Source of the DNA: Acidimicrobiaceae bacterium
Lineage (GTDB): Bacteria > Actinomycetota > Acidimicrobiia > Acidimicrobiales > Aldehydirespiratoraceae
DNA length: 33,759 nucleotides
Direction of reading: 5' to 3'
NCBI GenBank assembly: GCA_026708645.1
Contig: JAPOUM010000004.1
Location: forward strand, 1-33,759
Part shown: piece by piece, positions 7,586-16,583 of the stretch
How the letters are laid out: the number at the start of each line of letters is the position of its first letter
How positions within the stretch are numbered: position 1 is the stretch's first letter
Made by a program: the position numbers and the translations under genes
Notes under the pieces: generated by a model
What the model was told of the DNA's origin: nothing
Database searches by the model: none
The model's input: the letters and a program-made list of their open reading frames with translations, nothing else

Positions 7586-8995
7586 GTGCATCTGGGAGTC
7601 TTACGGGAATCCGACCCGAGCGAGAACCGCGTCGCTGTCGTTCCCGACGGTGTTGCCGCCTGGATCCGAAACGGCGAGCAAAGCGCTGCGCGGGTGTCTG
7701 TCGAGCACGGCGCGGGCAGCGGCGCAGGCATAGACGACGCCTCCTACAGAGACGCCGGAGCGTCGCTGGCCGGACGCGACGAGGTGCTCGCCGCTGACAT
7801 TGTCGTGTCGGTGGGCGATCTGCCCGAAACCGACGTGCTGAGCCCGGCCGCGGGCGCCGCCGCGATTTTCGTGGGGGCGTTCGACCCGCTTTGGGCGCCG
7901 CAGCGAGCCCAGCGCCACGCGGCCGCGGGGGTGTGCGCCTTCTCTTTGGATCTGGTGCCTCGCATCACCCGAGCACAGAGCATGGACGTGCTCTCTGCGA
8001 TGGGCACGATCGCCGGCTACGAGTCGGTGCTCGTGGCGGCGAGTCGCCTGCCGCAAATGTTCCCGTTGATGATGACCGCCGCCGGCACTCTGGCCCCGGC
8101 GCGGGTGCTGGTGCTGGGCGCGGGCGTCGCCGGGCTGCAAGCCATCGCCACGGCTCGCCGTCTCGGCGCTGTGGTCGAGGCTTACGACGTGAGGCCCGCA
8201 GCCCTCGAGCAGATCCGCTCGATGGGCGCCCGAGCCGTCGAGATCGACCTGTCCGAGGCCGGCGCCGACACCGCCACCAGCGAGGACGCAGGCGGATACG
8301 CCCGCGCCCAGGCGGACGCGGTCGCCGACCGCCAAAAGCAGCTGCTGGCGCCGTATGTCGCGGCCAGCGACGTGGTGATCACCACCGCAGCCATCCCGGG
8401 ACGGGCTTCGCCGCTGCTGGTGACGGCGGCGATGGTCGAAGCCATGGCGAGCGGCTCCGTGGTGGTGGACTTGGCCGCGGAGCGCGGCGGCAACTGCGAG
8501 CTCAGCCGGCCCGACGCCGAGGTCGTCCACAGCGGCGTGACCGTGCTGGCGCCCACGGATCTGGTGTCGCGCTGCGCCCGTCACTCGAGCCAGATGTTCT
8601 CGCGGGCTCTGGTGACGTTCCTGCGACATCTCGTGCCCGACCCGGACGAGGGGCCGCGCAGCGACCTGCACGAAGACGAGATCCTGTCGGCCATGCTGGT
8701 CGCGCAAGGCGGCGAAGTGACACATCACAAAGTGGCCGAAGCGCTCGGGGGGTCACCGGACTCGCAGGCGATGCCGGAGTCGCAGGTGCCGTCCGGACAC
8801 CAAGAGTCGCCACAGGCGGCATCTGAGCCGCAGGAGGCTCAAGCATCGCCGGATGCACAGGCGTCGCAGGAGACGTCAGAGCCGCCTGCGACGCAGGAGT
8901 CGCCGGATCCACGGGAACAGACGGCCGCAACGGATTCGCAGGAGGCGCCGCAAACGTCACAGGCGCCGGGAGAGGCGCAGGAGGCCCGTAGCTGA
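7586..8995 (+). CDS. pntAA: NAD(P) transhydrogenase subunit alpha 1 (NAD-binding dI)
   Basis: A 469-residue protein starting at GTG with MHLGVLRESDPSENRVAVVPDG, the standard start of the alanine dehydrogenase/PntA fold. The nucleotide-binding motif RVLVLGAGVAGLQAIATARR is in the middle, followed by EAYDVRP. A conserved AAIPGRASPLLVT segment and the DLAAERGGNCE loop also match. This soluble domain binds NAD(H) on the cytoplasmic side. The conserved domain ends near residue 385. The last 80 residues are a low-complexity run of Ser, Gln, Glu, Pro and Ala without counterpart in the family as I know it. The stop overlaps the start of the next gene (TGATG), giving the three-gene order seen in Rhodospirillum. 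Confidence 0.93.
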   Translation: MHLGVLRESDPSENRVAVVPDGVAAWIRNGEQSAARVSVEHGAGSGAGIDDASYRDAGASLAGRDEVLAADIVVSVGDLPETDVLSPAAGAAAIFVGAFDPLWAPQRAQRHAAAGVCAFSLDLVPRITRAQSMDVLSAMGTIAGYESVLVAASRLPQMFPLMMTAAGTLAPARVLVLGAGVAGLQAIATARRLGAVVEAYDVRPAALEQIRSMGARAVEIDLSEAGADTATSEDAGGYARAQADAVADRQKQLLAPYVAASDVVITTAAIPGRASPLLVTAAMVEAMASGSVVVDLAAERGGNCELSRPDAEVVHSGVTVLAPTDLVSRCARHSSQMFSRALVTFLRHLVPDPDEGPRSDLHEDEILSAMLVAQGGEVTHHKVAEALGGSPDSQAMPESQVPSGHQESPQAASEPQEAQASPDAQASQETSEPPATQESPDPREQTAATDSQEAPQTSQAPGEAQEARS

Positions 8996-9321
8996 TGGAT
9001 CTGCTGGTGGCGCTGACTCTGCTCATGCTGGCCGTGTTCTTGGGCGTCGAACTGATCACCAAGGTGCCGCCCACGCTGCACACGCCGCTGATGTCGGGGT
9101 CGAACGCCATCTCGGGCATCACCATCGTCGGCGCCTTGGTCGCCGCAGGCGCGGATCACAGCGCCTTCACCACGTTTCTCGGTTTCGCGGCTGTGGCTCT
9201 GGCGATGATCAACGTGGTGGGCGGTTTCATGGTCACCCACCGGATGCTCGGCATGTTCGGGCGCACCCGACGCCGCGACACGACAGCAGACTCAAGCGAC
9301 GCCCCCGACTCGGCCTCGTGA
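8995..9321 (+). CDS. pntAB: NAD(P) transhydrogenase subunit alpha 2 (membrane dIIa)
   Basis: A 108-residue membrane protein with MDLLVALTLLMLAVFLGVEL, a KVPPTLHTPLMSGSNAISGI segment, and further hydrophobic helices ending at GGFMVTHRMLGMF. The loop with T-P-L-M-S-G-x-N-A-I is the hallmark of the alpha-subunit membrane domain, which forms part of the proton channel together with PntB. Its start codon shares one base with the preceding stop, so translation is probably coupled. About 100 bases without a convincing gene separate it from pntB. Confidence 0.93.
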   Translation: MDLLVALTLLMLAVFLGVELITKVPPTLHTPLMSGSNAISGITIVGALVAAGADHSAFTTFLGFAAVALAMINVVGGFMVTHRMLGMFGRTRRRDTTADSSDAPDSAS

Positions 9322-9421
9322 CGACCATGCCCGGCAATGACCATCCGTCCAAGCGCTCCGCGACGAGGGCGGAGCTGCAACAAGACAAGGCTGACAGGGC
9401 TTCAGCGTCAGGCAGGCCGTG

Positions 9422-10795
9422 ATGGATGATTGGACCGTTCTCGGCTATCTGGTGGCAGCCGTCCTTTTCATTCTCGGACTCAAACGGCTGAGCCGGCCGC
9501 GCACCGCGGTGCGCGGCAACCAGTTCTCGGCCACGGGGATGCTCATCGCTGTGGTGGTGACCCTCGCCGACAACGCCATCTTGAGCTTCGAGTGGATCAT
9601 CGCCGGCCTGGTTGTGGGCGCCGCTGCGGGCGCGCTGCTGGCGGTGCGGGTGCAGATGACGGCCATGCCCGAACTGGTGGCGCTGTTCAACGGGTTCGGC
9701 GGCGGCGCCTCGGTGCTGGTGGCGGCGGCTTCATACCTGGAGGCGGTCGATCTCGGGGACGACCCGGCGCGCCTGTCGGGCGCGGCGGCGCTGGCCGCGC
9801 TGATCGGCGCGGTGACTTTCACCGGCAGCCTGATCGCTTTCACCAAACTGCGCGAGGCGTTGCGCTGGTCGGGTTTCCCGGGCATGCGCGTGGTGACCGT
9901 GGGCGCCACGGTCGCAGTGGCGGCGTTCGCTGTGCTCATGGTCGTCGATTCGAGTTCGCTGTGGTTGTGGCTGCTGGTGGCGCTGGGGGCGCTGCTCGGC
10001 GTGTTGACGGTGCTGCCGATCGGCGGCGCCGACATGCCCGTGGTGATCGCTTTGCTGAACTCGCTGTCGGGTCTGGCGGCTGTGGCAGCCGGTTTCGTCC
10101 TCGACAACTCGCTGCTGATAATCGCCGGATCGCTCGTGGGGGCCAGCGGCCTGATCCTCACCCAGATCATGTGCGTGGCCATGAACCGGTCGCTGCCTGC
10201 GGTGCTGTTCAGTCCGGCGCCGTCGTCGGGCGGAGGGCCCAGCGCCGACGACGTCTACGCAGGCAAGGTGCGCTCGACCTCCCCTGATGACGTGGCGATG
10301 CTGCTGGAATCCGCTGAGCGCGTCGCCATCGTGCCCGGATACGGGCTGGCGGTGGCCCAAGCGCAGCACGCGGTTCGTGATCTGACCAGGCGCCTCGAAG
10401 AGCGCGGCAGCGAAGTGGTGTTCGGCATCCACCCGGTGGCGGGGCGCATGCCCGGCCACATGAACGTGCTGCTGGCCGAAGCGGAGATCTCTTATGAGCG
10501 TCTGGTGGAGATGGACGACATCAACCCGACTTTCGAGCAGACCGACGTGACCATCGTCATCGGCGCCAACGACGTGGTCAACCCGGTGGCTCGCACAGAC
10601 CCGAACAGCCCCATCGCCGGGATGCCGATCCTCGACGTGGACCGCTCCGGGGTGGTGGTGATCATCAAACGCAGCCTCAGCCCCGGGTTCGCGGGCATAC
10701 CGAACCCGCTGTTCGCGGGCGACAACTCGCTGATGCTCTTCGGCGACGGCCGCCAAGCCGTAGTAGACATCACCAAAGCCCTCCAAGAGATCTGA
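9422..10795 (+). CDS. pntB: NAD(P) transhydrogenase subunit beta
   Basis: A protein of 457 residues (ATG at 9422; the GTG just before it would add one residue). The N-terminal half has about eight hydrophobic helices, including the RGNQFSATGML and MPELVALFNGFGGGASVLVA signatures. The C-terminal half is the NADP(H)-binding dIII domain, with VPGYGLAVAQAQHAV, HPVAGRMPGHMNVLLAEA, VIGANDVVNP and a KRSLSPGFAGIPNPLF loop. It completes the proton-translocating transhydrogenase that reduces NADP+ with NADH using the proton gradient. Sequence and length are ordinary for the family. Confidence 0.95.
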   Translation: MDDWTVLGYLVAAVLFILGLKRLSRPRTAVRGNQFSATGMLIAVVVTLADNAILSFEWIIAGLVVGAAAGALLAVRVQMTAMPELVALFNGFGGGASVLVAAASYLEAVDLGDDPARLSGAAALAALIGAVTFTGSLIAFTKLREALRWSGFPGMRVVTVGATVAVAAFAVLMVVDSSSLWLWLLVALGALLGVLTVLPIGGADMPVVIALLNSLSGLAAVAAGFVLDNSLLIIAGSLVGASGLILTQIMCVAMNRSLPAVLFSPAPSSGGGPSADDVYAGKVRSTSPDDVAMLLESAERVAIVPGYGLAVAQAQHAVRDLTRRLEERGSEVVFGIHPVAGRMPGHMNVLLAEAEISYERLVEMDDINPTFEQTDVTIVIGANDVVNPVARTDPNSPIAGMPILDVDRSGVVVIIKRSLSPGFAGIPNPLFAGDNSLMLFGDGRQAVVDITKALQEI

Positions 10796-10905
10796 CGACC
10801 ACCTTCGTCGGCGGAGGCGGAGAACACCGCCGTGCCGCGCCTTCACAGCCGCGCGGTTCGCTCAAGGCCTACAGGCTCCCGGCCCGCCAGGAGAGGTCAA
10901 CAACC

Positions 10906-11562
10906 TCACCCCGACCCAGAACGCGAAGAGCCTGTTATCTGCTGCAACCATGAAGACCGGAAACTTCCTTGCGCGGAGCAGCCTCCTTCGTAGAACTCCG
11001 ATCCGTTTTCGGATTTCTGCGGCCGACCAACGCTGCCGACGACTTCAACCAGATCACCACTCGACATAGGGCCCTGATCGCCAACCCAAATCGCGCCAGA
11101 GTCATAATCGTAGTGGGTCAGCGGCTTAGGTAATCGAAGAAACACACGCGCCTCATCAGCGCCGCGACCACTGTCTGCGGCGGTGGAGTTCGCCGTGGCA
11201 GCAAGCAAATCAATAAAAACACACGGAGGTTTCACGACAAGAGTGCCCTGCCGCACAGCATCATACAGGCCACCCGCCGGATCCCAGTTGTACATACCCT
11301 CGAGTCCTGCCGTCCTCAGATACAGGTCGAGTTCTGGCTCAGGCGATGCCTGCAGCGCTGAAGCATCCGCGAGGTCTGAAGCATCACTGTGACCGTGAGC
11401 TTCTGCGGCAGCGCTCACTGAATTCTGTGAGGTCTCGGTCAGAGTTCCGTCTGTGAGCGGCGCGTCTCTCTGTGCCCCGTCATCATCCGCCGATGCACAG
11501 GCAGCCGACAACAGAGCTAACAGCGCCAAGAGAGCCGCAGAGATGCGCTCTTGACGGTTCAT
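10906..11562 (-). CDS. Putative secreted lipoprotein
   Basis: A 218-residue protein with a lipoprotein signal: two basic residues early, a hydrophobic run ALLALLALL, and a lipobox LSAAC with Cys22 as the lipidated residue. The next 60 residues are acidic and low-complexity (linker). The mature domain contains GMYNWDPAGGLYDAVRQGTL, a VKPPCVFIDLL segment and a second Cys in EGGCSAQ, which may form a disulfide. The pattern resembles small substrate- or surface-exposed actinobacterial lipoproteins, but I cannot name a family. It stands alone, between converging and diverging neighbours. Confidence 0.65.
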   Translation of the reverse strand: MNRQERISAALLALLALLSAACASADDDGAQRDAPLTDGTLTETSQNSVSAAAEAHGHSDASDLADASALQASPEPELDLYLRTAGLEGMYNWDPAGGLYDAVRQGTLVVKPPCVFIDLLAATANSTAADSGRGADEARVFLRLPKPLTHYDYDSGAIWVGDQGPMSSGDLVEVVGSVGRPQKSENGSEFYEGGCSAQGSFRSSWLQQITGSSRSGSG

Positions 11563-11703
11563 GTCGCCCTGTCATGCCATGACATTTCTCGCCCTGAGCT
11601 AACACTAGTTGTGGATGCAAGTGATGGCAGTGCAGATTGAAAGCAGAGGAGATGCTGTGGGCTGAGTGCCAGTCGTGGAATTGCGGGGCTGGTGCTGTTG
11701 GGG

Positions 11704-13068
11704 TCAGGGCAGGGCGGGGACGGCTTGCATCGACTCGGCCAGAGCCTCGTCCGACAGGTCGAAATCGGCCATCGAACCGGCGATGTAAGCCTCGTACGCG
11801 GCCAGATCGAGATGGCCGTGACCGCACAGCGCTGTCAGTATCGTCTTGGACTCGCCGGACTCTTTGCAGGCCAGAGCCTCGCGGACGGCCGCCGCGATGG
11901 CGTGAGTCGGCTCGGGCGCGGGCACGATCCCCTCGGTGCGGGCGAACTGCAAGCCCGCCGCGAAGCACTCGGTCTGGTCGATGGCCACAGCCTCGGTCAG
12001 GCCCAGTTCGTAGATGTGCGACACCAGCGGCGACATGCCGTGATAACGCAGCCCGCCCGCATGGATCGGCTCGGGAATGAAACCGTGGCCCAGTGTGTGC
12101 ATCTTCAGCAGCGGAGTGGTGCGGGCCGTGTCGCCGAAGTCGTAGCGGTACTCGCCGCGGGTCAGCGTCGGGCAGGCGGACGGCTCGACGCAGCGGATCA
12201 CCGGCGACATGCTCCCCGCCAGCTTCTCGCGCAAAAACGGCAGAGCCAGCCCGCCGAAGTTCGACCCGCCGCCGGTGCATCCGACCAGAACGTCGGGGGT
12301 CTCGCCCACCATCGCCAACTGTCGCAGCGCTTCCTCGCCGATGATCGTCTGATGCAGCAGCACATGGTTGAGCACGCTGCCCAGCGCATAGCGCACATTG
12401 GGATCCGCGGCCGCCATCGAGATCGCCTCCGAGATGGCGATGCCCAGCGAGCCGGGATGATCAGGGTCTTCAGCCAGGAGGCTGCGACCGTATTCGGTCA
12501 CGGTCGAGGGGCTGGGATGCACGGTAGCGCCCCAGACTTCCATCATGGTCTTGCGGTAGGGCTTCTGACGGTAGGAGGCGGCCACCTGCCAGACCTCGCA
12601 TTCGATCCCGTACTGGGCGCAAGCGAAGGACAGGGCGCTGCCCCACTGCCCGGCGCCGGTCTCGGTGGTGAGCTTGGTGACGCCCTCGGCGTGGTTGTAG
12701 AACGCCTGCGGCACCGCAGTGTTGGGCTTGTGCGAACCGGCGGGGCTGACGCCCTCGTATTTGTAGAAGATCTTGGCGGGGGTGTCCAAGGCCTGCTCCA
12801 GGCGGCGGGCCCTGAACAGCGGGCTCGGGCGCCACAGGCGCAGCACGTCGATGACCCCGCCGGGAATGTCGACGTACGAGTCGCCGGTCACTTCCTGCAT
12901 GATCAGGCCCATCGGGAACAGCGGCGCCAGATCATCGGGGCCCGCCGGCTCGAGGGTGCCGGGATGCAACGGCGGCGGCGGAGGCTCGGGCAGGTCCGGG
13001 ATCACGTTGTACCACTGAGTCGGCATCTCCGATTCGGGCAGCGTCACGCGGTAGTAGTCGTCGGCCAT
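11704..13068 (-). CDS. trpB: TrpB2-type tryptophan synthase beta-like PLP enzyme
   Basis: A 454-residue fold-type II PLP enzyme. The cofactor Lys is Lys114 in [15 protein letters not shown], and the phosphate-binding loop is [11 protein letters not shown]. An [12 protein letters not shown] segment follows the lysine. The longer N-terminal extension, the SHKPN version of the lysine motif and the C-terminal [10 protein letters not shown] are typical of the TrpB2 group, which makes tryptophan from indole and serine but often acts without TrpA. No trpA or other trp gene is next to it, consistent with a stand-alone indole-salvage role. All key residues seem intact. Confidence 0.92.
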   Translation of the reverse strand: MADDYYRVTLPESEMPTQWYNVIPDLPEPPPPPLHPGTLEPAGPDDLAPLFPMGLIMQEVTGDSYVDIPGGVIDVLRLWRPSPLFRARRLEQALDTPAKIFYKYEGVSPAGSHKPNTAVPQAFYNHAEGVTKLTTETGAGQWGSALSFACAQYGIECEVWQVAASYRQKPYRKTMMEVWGATVHPSPSTVTEYGRSLLAEDPDHPGSLGIAISEAISMAAADPNVRYALGSVLNHVLLHQTIIGEEALRQLAMVGETPDVLVGCTGGGSNFGGLALPFLREKLAGSMSPVIRCVEPSACPTLTRGEYRYDFGDTARTTPLLKMHTLGHGFIPEPIHAGGLRYHGMSPLVSHIYELGLTEAVAIDQTECFAAGLQFARTEGIVPAPEPTHAIAAAVREALACKESGESKTILTALCGHGHLDLAAYEAYIAGSMADFDLSDEALAESMQAVPALP

Positions 13069-13225
13069 CGCCTGCGTCCTTTCGTTCGGCTATCACTGAG
13101 CGCGCCAACGCTAGAACACGCAGAAGCGCTCCACAAACCCCGCTGCATGGCGAGCAGCGGCTACTGCGCGCGGCCAACACCGCGTTGTCAGCAGCTTGGG
13201 GATGGCAGGCGGCTGAGGCAGAGAC

Positions 13226-13250
13226 GAGCGCCCGGAGGCGACGGGCGCTC
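13226..13250. terminator. Stem-loop with 9-bp GC stem
   Basis: GAGCGCCCG-(7 bases)-CGGGCGCTC is a perfect 9-bp inverted repeat. It lies 60 bases downstream of the minus-strand tRNA-Val gene and upstream of trpB. It could end tRNA transcription, although no T run follows on either side. Confidence 0.45.
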
Positions 13251-13311
13251 TCGGCGCGGGGCGGGCGGGGCGCTGCTCTGACCGCGGCGGAGGCGGGATG
13301 ATGATGGATGG

Positions 13312-13386
13312 TGGGCGCGGAGGGACTCGAACCCCCGGCCTCTTCCTTGTAAGGGAAGCGCTCTGGACCATCTGAGCTACGCGCCC
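13312..13386 (-). tRNA. tRNA-Val (anticodon UAC)
   Basis: On the minus strand the sequence folds as a complete tRNA: acceptor GGGCGCG paired with CGCGCCC and discriminator A; D-arm GCTC/GAGC; anticodon stem CTTCC/GGAAG around CTTACAA, giving anticodon UAC; T-arm GGGGG-TTCGAGT-CCCTC. No CCA is encoded. It reads GUA and probably other GUN valine codons. Confidence 0.93.
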
Positions 13387-13427
13387 TTCGGGCAGCAGCC
13401 TAATCGTGGCGGCGCCCGACGGGACCG

Positions 13428-14183
13428 TCAGGTGCGAGCCGGTGCGCCGCTGAGGCGCCGATGCGCGCCCGACAGCTCCTCCAGCAGCAGCGGCGTGGCG
13501 GCCAGCGGCGCCCTGCGCGCCCCGTGGTCGACGGTGACCAGATGCCGGCGCAGGGCGTCGACCATGCTCACGCCGACCTCGCGGCACACCAGCAAGGCGC
13601 CCAGATAGTCCCATGACCCCAGACCGTCAGCGGAGAAGTCCAGATAGCCGTCGAGGCGGCCCGCCGCCACTGCGCACAGCTCCAACGCGGCCGCTCCCAG
13701 CGTCCGGGTCTGAGCCCAGCCTCCGGCGCCGGGGGCCGTGCCGTTGACCGCCACCACCGCGGCCCGCAGCGGGGTCTCGGGCCTCGCCGGCAGCCGCCGG
13801 CCGTCCAGCCATGCGCCCGCGCCGCGCGACGCCTCGAAGCGCTCGGAGCTGCCGTGGTCGTGAACCACGGCCGCGACCGGCCCGTCGGGGTCGAGCGCGC
13901 AGATGCTGGTGGCGTAATAGCGGATTCCCCGCGACGCGTTGGTGGAGCCGTCCACGGGATCGAGCACCGCCACCGGGCCGTCTCCGGGCGCTAGGCCGCT
14001 CTCTTCGCTGAGAACTCGCAGCCCGCCGTCGCGCAGCACCGCGCAAGCGGCCGCGTCGGCCGCCAGGTCGAAGCCGTACTGGCCGTGCTTCGCGCCGGTC
14101 GGCCCCCAGTCTTCGCAAACCGACAGGGCCGCCTCGACCGCGTCGGCGGCGGCATTGAGCACCTCGAGAAGATTCCCGGACAT
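13428..14183 (-). CDS. Inositol monophosphatase-family phosphatase
   Basis: A 251-residue protein (ATG at 14183) of the metal-dependent IMPase/FBPase-like superfamily. The metal ligands are visible: SEESG (Glu60/61), VLDPVDGSTN (Asp75 and Asp78) and SWDYLGALL near the C-terminus. Likely substrates are inositol phosphate, histidinol phosphate, PAP or a sugar phosphate; sequence alone does not decide. The chosen start begins directly at the family's first helix (MSGNLLEVLNAAADAVEAAL). An alternative TTG at 14192 follows a good AAGGTGG ribosome site by five bases, and an ATG at 14255 would add 24 residues without family resemblance. Confidence 0.85.
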   Translation of the reverse strand: MSGNLLEVLNAAADAVEAALSVCEDWGPTGAKHGQYGFDLAADAAACAVLRDGGLRVLSEESGLAPGDGPVAVLDPVDGSTNASRGIRYYATSICALDPDGPVAAVVHDHGSSERFEASRGAGAWLDGRRLPARPETPLRAAVVAVNGTAPGAGGWAQTRTLGAAALELCAVAAGRLDGYLDFSADGLGSWDYLGALLVCREVGVSMVDALRRHLVTVDHGARRAPLAATPLLLEELSGAHRRLSGAPART

Positions 14184-14311
14184 GCGCGCCAAGTGAACCA
14201 CCTTGAAAGCCCCGCAACCACTCCGCGGCGCGCTAATGTCATCGGACAGCTTCAAGTTTGCGGTAACTAACCTGCGCAGTAACTTTTCGAGAGCATTCCA
14301 AGGGGGCCTGA

Positions 14312-14881
14312 GTGTCGCTGATCGATCTGCACGGATTCGTCGCCAACTTCAAGGAGCACGTCGTCGAGCACGGCTTCCATGTGCATGGTGAGCGGCACTT
14401 CGTGGAGACCTACTCCAACCGGCAGACATGGGAGGTGGATCTCCACCCCGAGCATTCCTGCGGCGGGCCGCTCGACATGCTGTTCAGCATCGACGCCGAA
14501 GCTCGCACCCTGCTGGCGTTCGAGGACGACGTCGTCAGCCGTCACGAAGACGAGGATCCGGACGACACGATCGCGGTGATGATGACCCTGGGGTTCGTGC
14601 TGCCGCCGCTGCACCTCGAGCCCGACCTGCTGGTGCTCGCCACTGAGCTGTCGTCCATCGGCGGCACCGAACTGCCGCTGCACGTTTCGTCGGTGGACAG
14701 GGTCGCGGCCGTCACCGACGCTGCGGAGAGCACCGTCAACATCGAGGCCCGGGTCGAGTTGCCGCTCAGCCGCATCTATCTGGGACAAGACCTCGAAATG
14801 CTGTGCGACATGCTCGAGAGGGCTCGCAACGTCTGCGAGTTCCTGCTCGACCGGGCTCAAGTCTGGCTCGGCGAACTCTGA
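14312..14881 (+). CDS. Conserved-looking protein of unknown function
   Basis: A 189-residue soluble, acidic protein starting at GTG, nine bases after an AAGGGGG ribosome site. It lacks signal peptide, membrane segments and cysteine motifs apart from isolated Cys. Notable features are an N-terminal FVANFKEHVVEHGFHVHGERHFVETY segment rich in His, a central acidic stretch SRHEDEDPDD, and a C-terminal amphipathic helix. The coding character (third-position GC, no repeats) supports a real gene. It is divergent from the IMPase-family gene. I do not recognise the family. Confidence 0.7.
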   Translation: MSLIDLHGFVANFKEHVVEHGFHVHGERHFVETYSNRQTWEVDLHPEHSCGGPLDMLFSIDAEARTLLAFEDDVVSRHEDEDPDDTIAVMMTLGFVLPPLHLEPDLLVLATELSSIGGTELPLHVSSVDRVAAVTDAAESTVNIEARVELPLSRIYLGQDLEMLCDMLERARNVCEFLLDRAQVWLGEL

Positions 14882-15033
14882 GGCGCGAGCCTCCAAGGCC
14901 GGTGTGCGTGGGCGCGGCGACTAGATCCGTCCGCTCACTTTCCGCCCGTCCTGTCTCCGGCAATACTCGCCTCAGGCCTCCAGCATCCGACCGCCCAGCC
15001 GCCGGCCGGCTTCTGGCACGCTGCACCGGCAGC

Positions 15034-15121
<88 letters not shown>

Positions 15122-15205
15122 ACTAGCGCCGGACCGGGCGCCAGACCTCGGATCGAGGTTCTCGGATATTCGCAGGTAGTTGAACCAATCGCGTCTGACG
15201 CTTCT

Positions 15206-15256
15206 ATCGTTGTAGCTAACGTCGAAGACTCATCGTTGTGGATGATGTCGGAGACT
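15206..15256 (+). promoter_or_regulatory. Direct repeat upstream of the Tad locus
   Basis: A 25-base segment starting ATCGTTGT and ending GAGACT or AAGACT occurs at 15206-15230 and 15232-15256, matching at 20 of 25 positions, 26 bp apart. It lies 34-84 bases before the first gene of the pilus locus, so it is a candidate activator or repressor site. Confidence 0.45.
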
Positions 15257-15289
15257 ATGATGTTTGTATCAATCTGAGGAGCTGAGTCA

Positions 15290-16465
15290 TTGACCGATAC
15301 CGAACCCATATCGACGGGCGCGGCTCAACCATCGTCCGCCGAGACGTCGGGCGGCGCCGTCGGACGAAGGCGCAGGCGGCGACTCTCGCGCTCCACCAAA
15401 CGGGTCCTTCTGACCGCTGCGGGCCTCCTGCTGGCCGCTGGCAGCGTCACCGGCTTCTTATTGGCCGCCGAAGCACTCGACGAGCGTGTCCCGGTGTTGG
15501 TCGCAGCCGCGGACATTAAAGCCGGAGACACCATCGCGGCCGCTGATCTCACTTCCACGCTGGCTCATCCCGGATCCATTCCTCACATCGCTTGGACGCC
15601 GGACGCGCCGTTCGCCTTCGACGGCCTGATCGCCGCTCAACCGATCCTCGCGGGCGCTCTCGTCGACTATTCGATGATGCTGGCGCCAGGCCAAGCGCCC
15701 GTCGGCGCCGAGTTGACGCTGCTCATGCCGCTCGACACGAGCCTGGCGCCCGACGGAGTATTCGACGGCGAACGTGTGCTGCTGATCGATCCCGGCGCCG
15801 AACCGACCGGCGCCGAAGGCGAGGACGGCCGCCCGCGGCAGGTTCTGCGGGAGTTCGAAGTGACCAATTTCGACGGCACGCAGATGCGGCTCTACCTCGA
15901 TCCCGATCAATGGAGCCACTGGCGCGCCGAGCTTGACGACGCCGGTGGAGTGTTCCAGGTTCTGCCGGTGCCGCTGGGCGGCGACGTAGCCGAATTGGGC
16001 GCCCAACTCAACGATATCTGGGAGCAGCAGTGGGCCGAAGCGGTGAACGCGGCGGCGGCTGCACGCGAGGCGCTGCGGCCGCCTGAGGCGCCGCCGGGCA
16101 CGCTCGAAGTGGTGGTCAGACTCAACGAGAGCCTGGTCCCCTCGGGGATCGCCGACGGCGACCGCGTTCTCGTGATCGACCCCGGTCAGACGCCCCGTGA
16201 CGAGGATCTGGGACGGGCCCGAAGCGTACTGACCAGTGTCGAGGTCATCAACTATGACAACGGAACCATCCGCCTGTTCGTTGCGCCGGAGGAGTGGGTT
16301 TGGTGGAGTTCGCTTCCCGAGACCCTCGGCGAAGCGCCGCTGGTGATTCCGGTGGCGCCGAGCACTGATGTCATGGACTTGACCGAGCGTCTCAACCTTG
16401 AGTGGCTCATCGAATGGGAGACGAAAATCTTCGAACTCGATGACCCGCAGGCATTCGACAGCTGA
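15290..16465 (+). CDS. cpaB: CpaB-like SAF-domain pilus assembly protein
   Basis: A 391-residue protein starting at TTG, with a GAGGAG ribosome site eight bases upstream. The N-terminus is cytoplasmic and Arg-rich (GRRRRRRLSRSTKR), followed by a single membrane helix LLTAAGLLLAAGSVTGFLLA. Directly after it comes an SAF domain, PVLVAAADIKAGDTIAAADL, the signature of CpaB/RcpC in Tad pili and of FlgA. The remaining extracellular part contains two similar segments (around MPLDTSLAPDGVFDGERVLLIDPG and RLNESLVPSGIADGDRVLVIDPG), an internal duplication. It opens the tad gene set. CpaB proteins are thought to sit in the envelope near the pilus path; here, without a visible secretin, the exact role is open. 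Confidence 0.75.
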   Translation: MTDTEPISTGAAQPSSAETSGGAVGRRRRRRLSRSTKRVLLTAAGLLLAAGSVTGFLLAAEALDERVPVLVAAADIKAGDTIAAADLTSTLAHPGSIPHIAWTPDAPFAFDGLIAAQPILAGALVDYSMMLAPGQAPVGAELTLLMPLDTSLAPDGVFDGERVLLIDPGAEPTGAEGEDGRPRQVLREFEVTNFDGTQMRLYLDPDQWSHWRAELDDAGGVFQVLPVPLGGDVAELGAQLNDIWEQQWAEAVNAAAAAREALRPPEAPPGTLEVVVRLNESLVPSGIADGDRVLVIDPGQTPRDEDLGRARSVLTSVEVINYDNGTIRLFVAPEEWVWWSSLPETLGEAPLVIPVAPSTDVMDLTERLNLEWLIEWETKIFELDDPQAFDS

Positions 16466-16583
16466 ACATCTGAGCGTCTGAGCGTCTAGGCGTATCGCGA
16501 ATGATCACCCGCAACACCGATGCACCATCCCCCGTGAGTGCCAGAGCCATGACCCGTCCGGCTGGGCAAGGAGCGTTCGCTCA

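Noticed and set aside
7601..8728. 375-codon open frame on the minus strand opposite pntAA
   Set aside because: Antisense shadow of a conserved gene; His- and Arg-rich without motifs.
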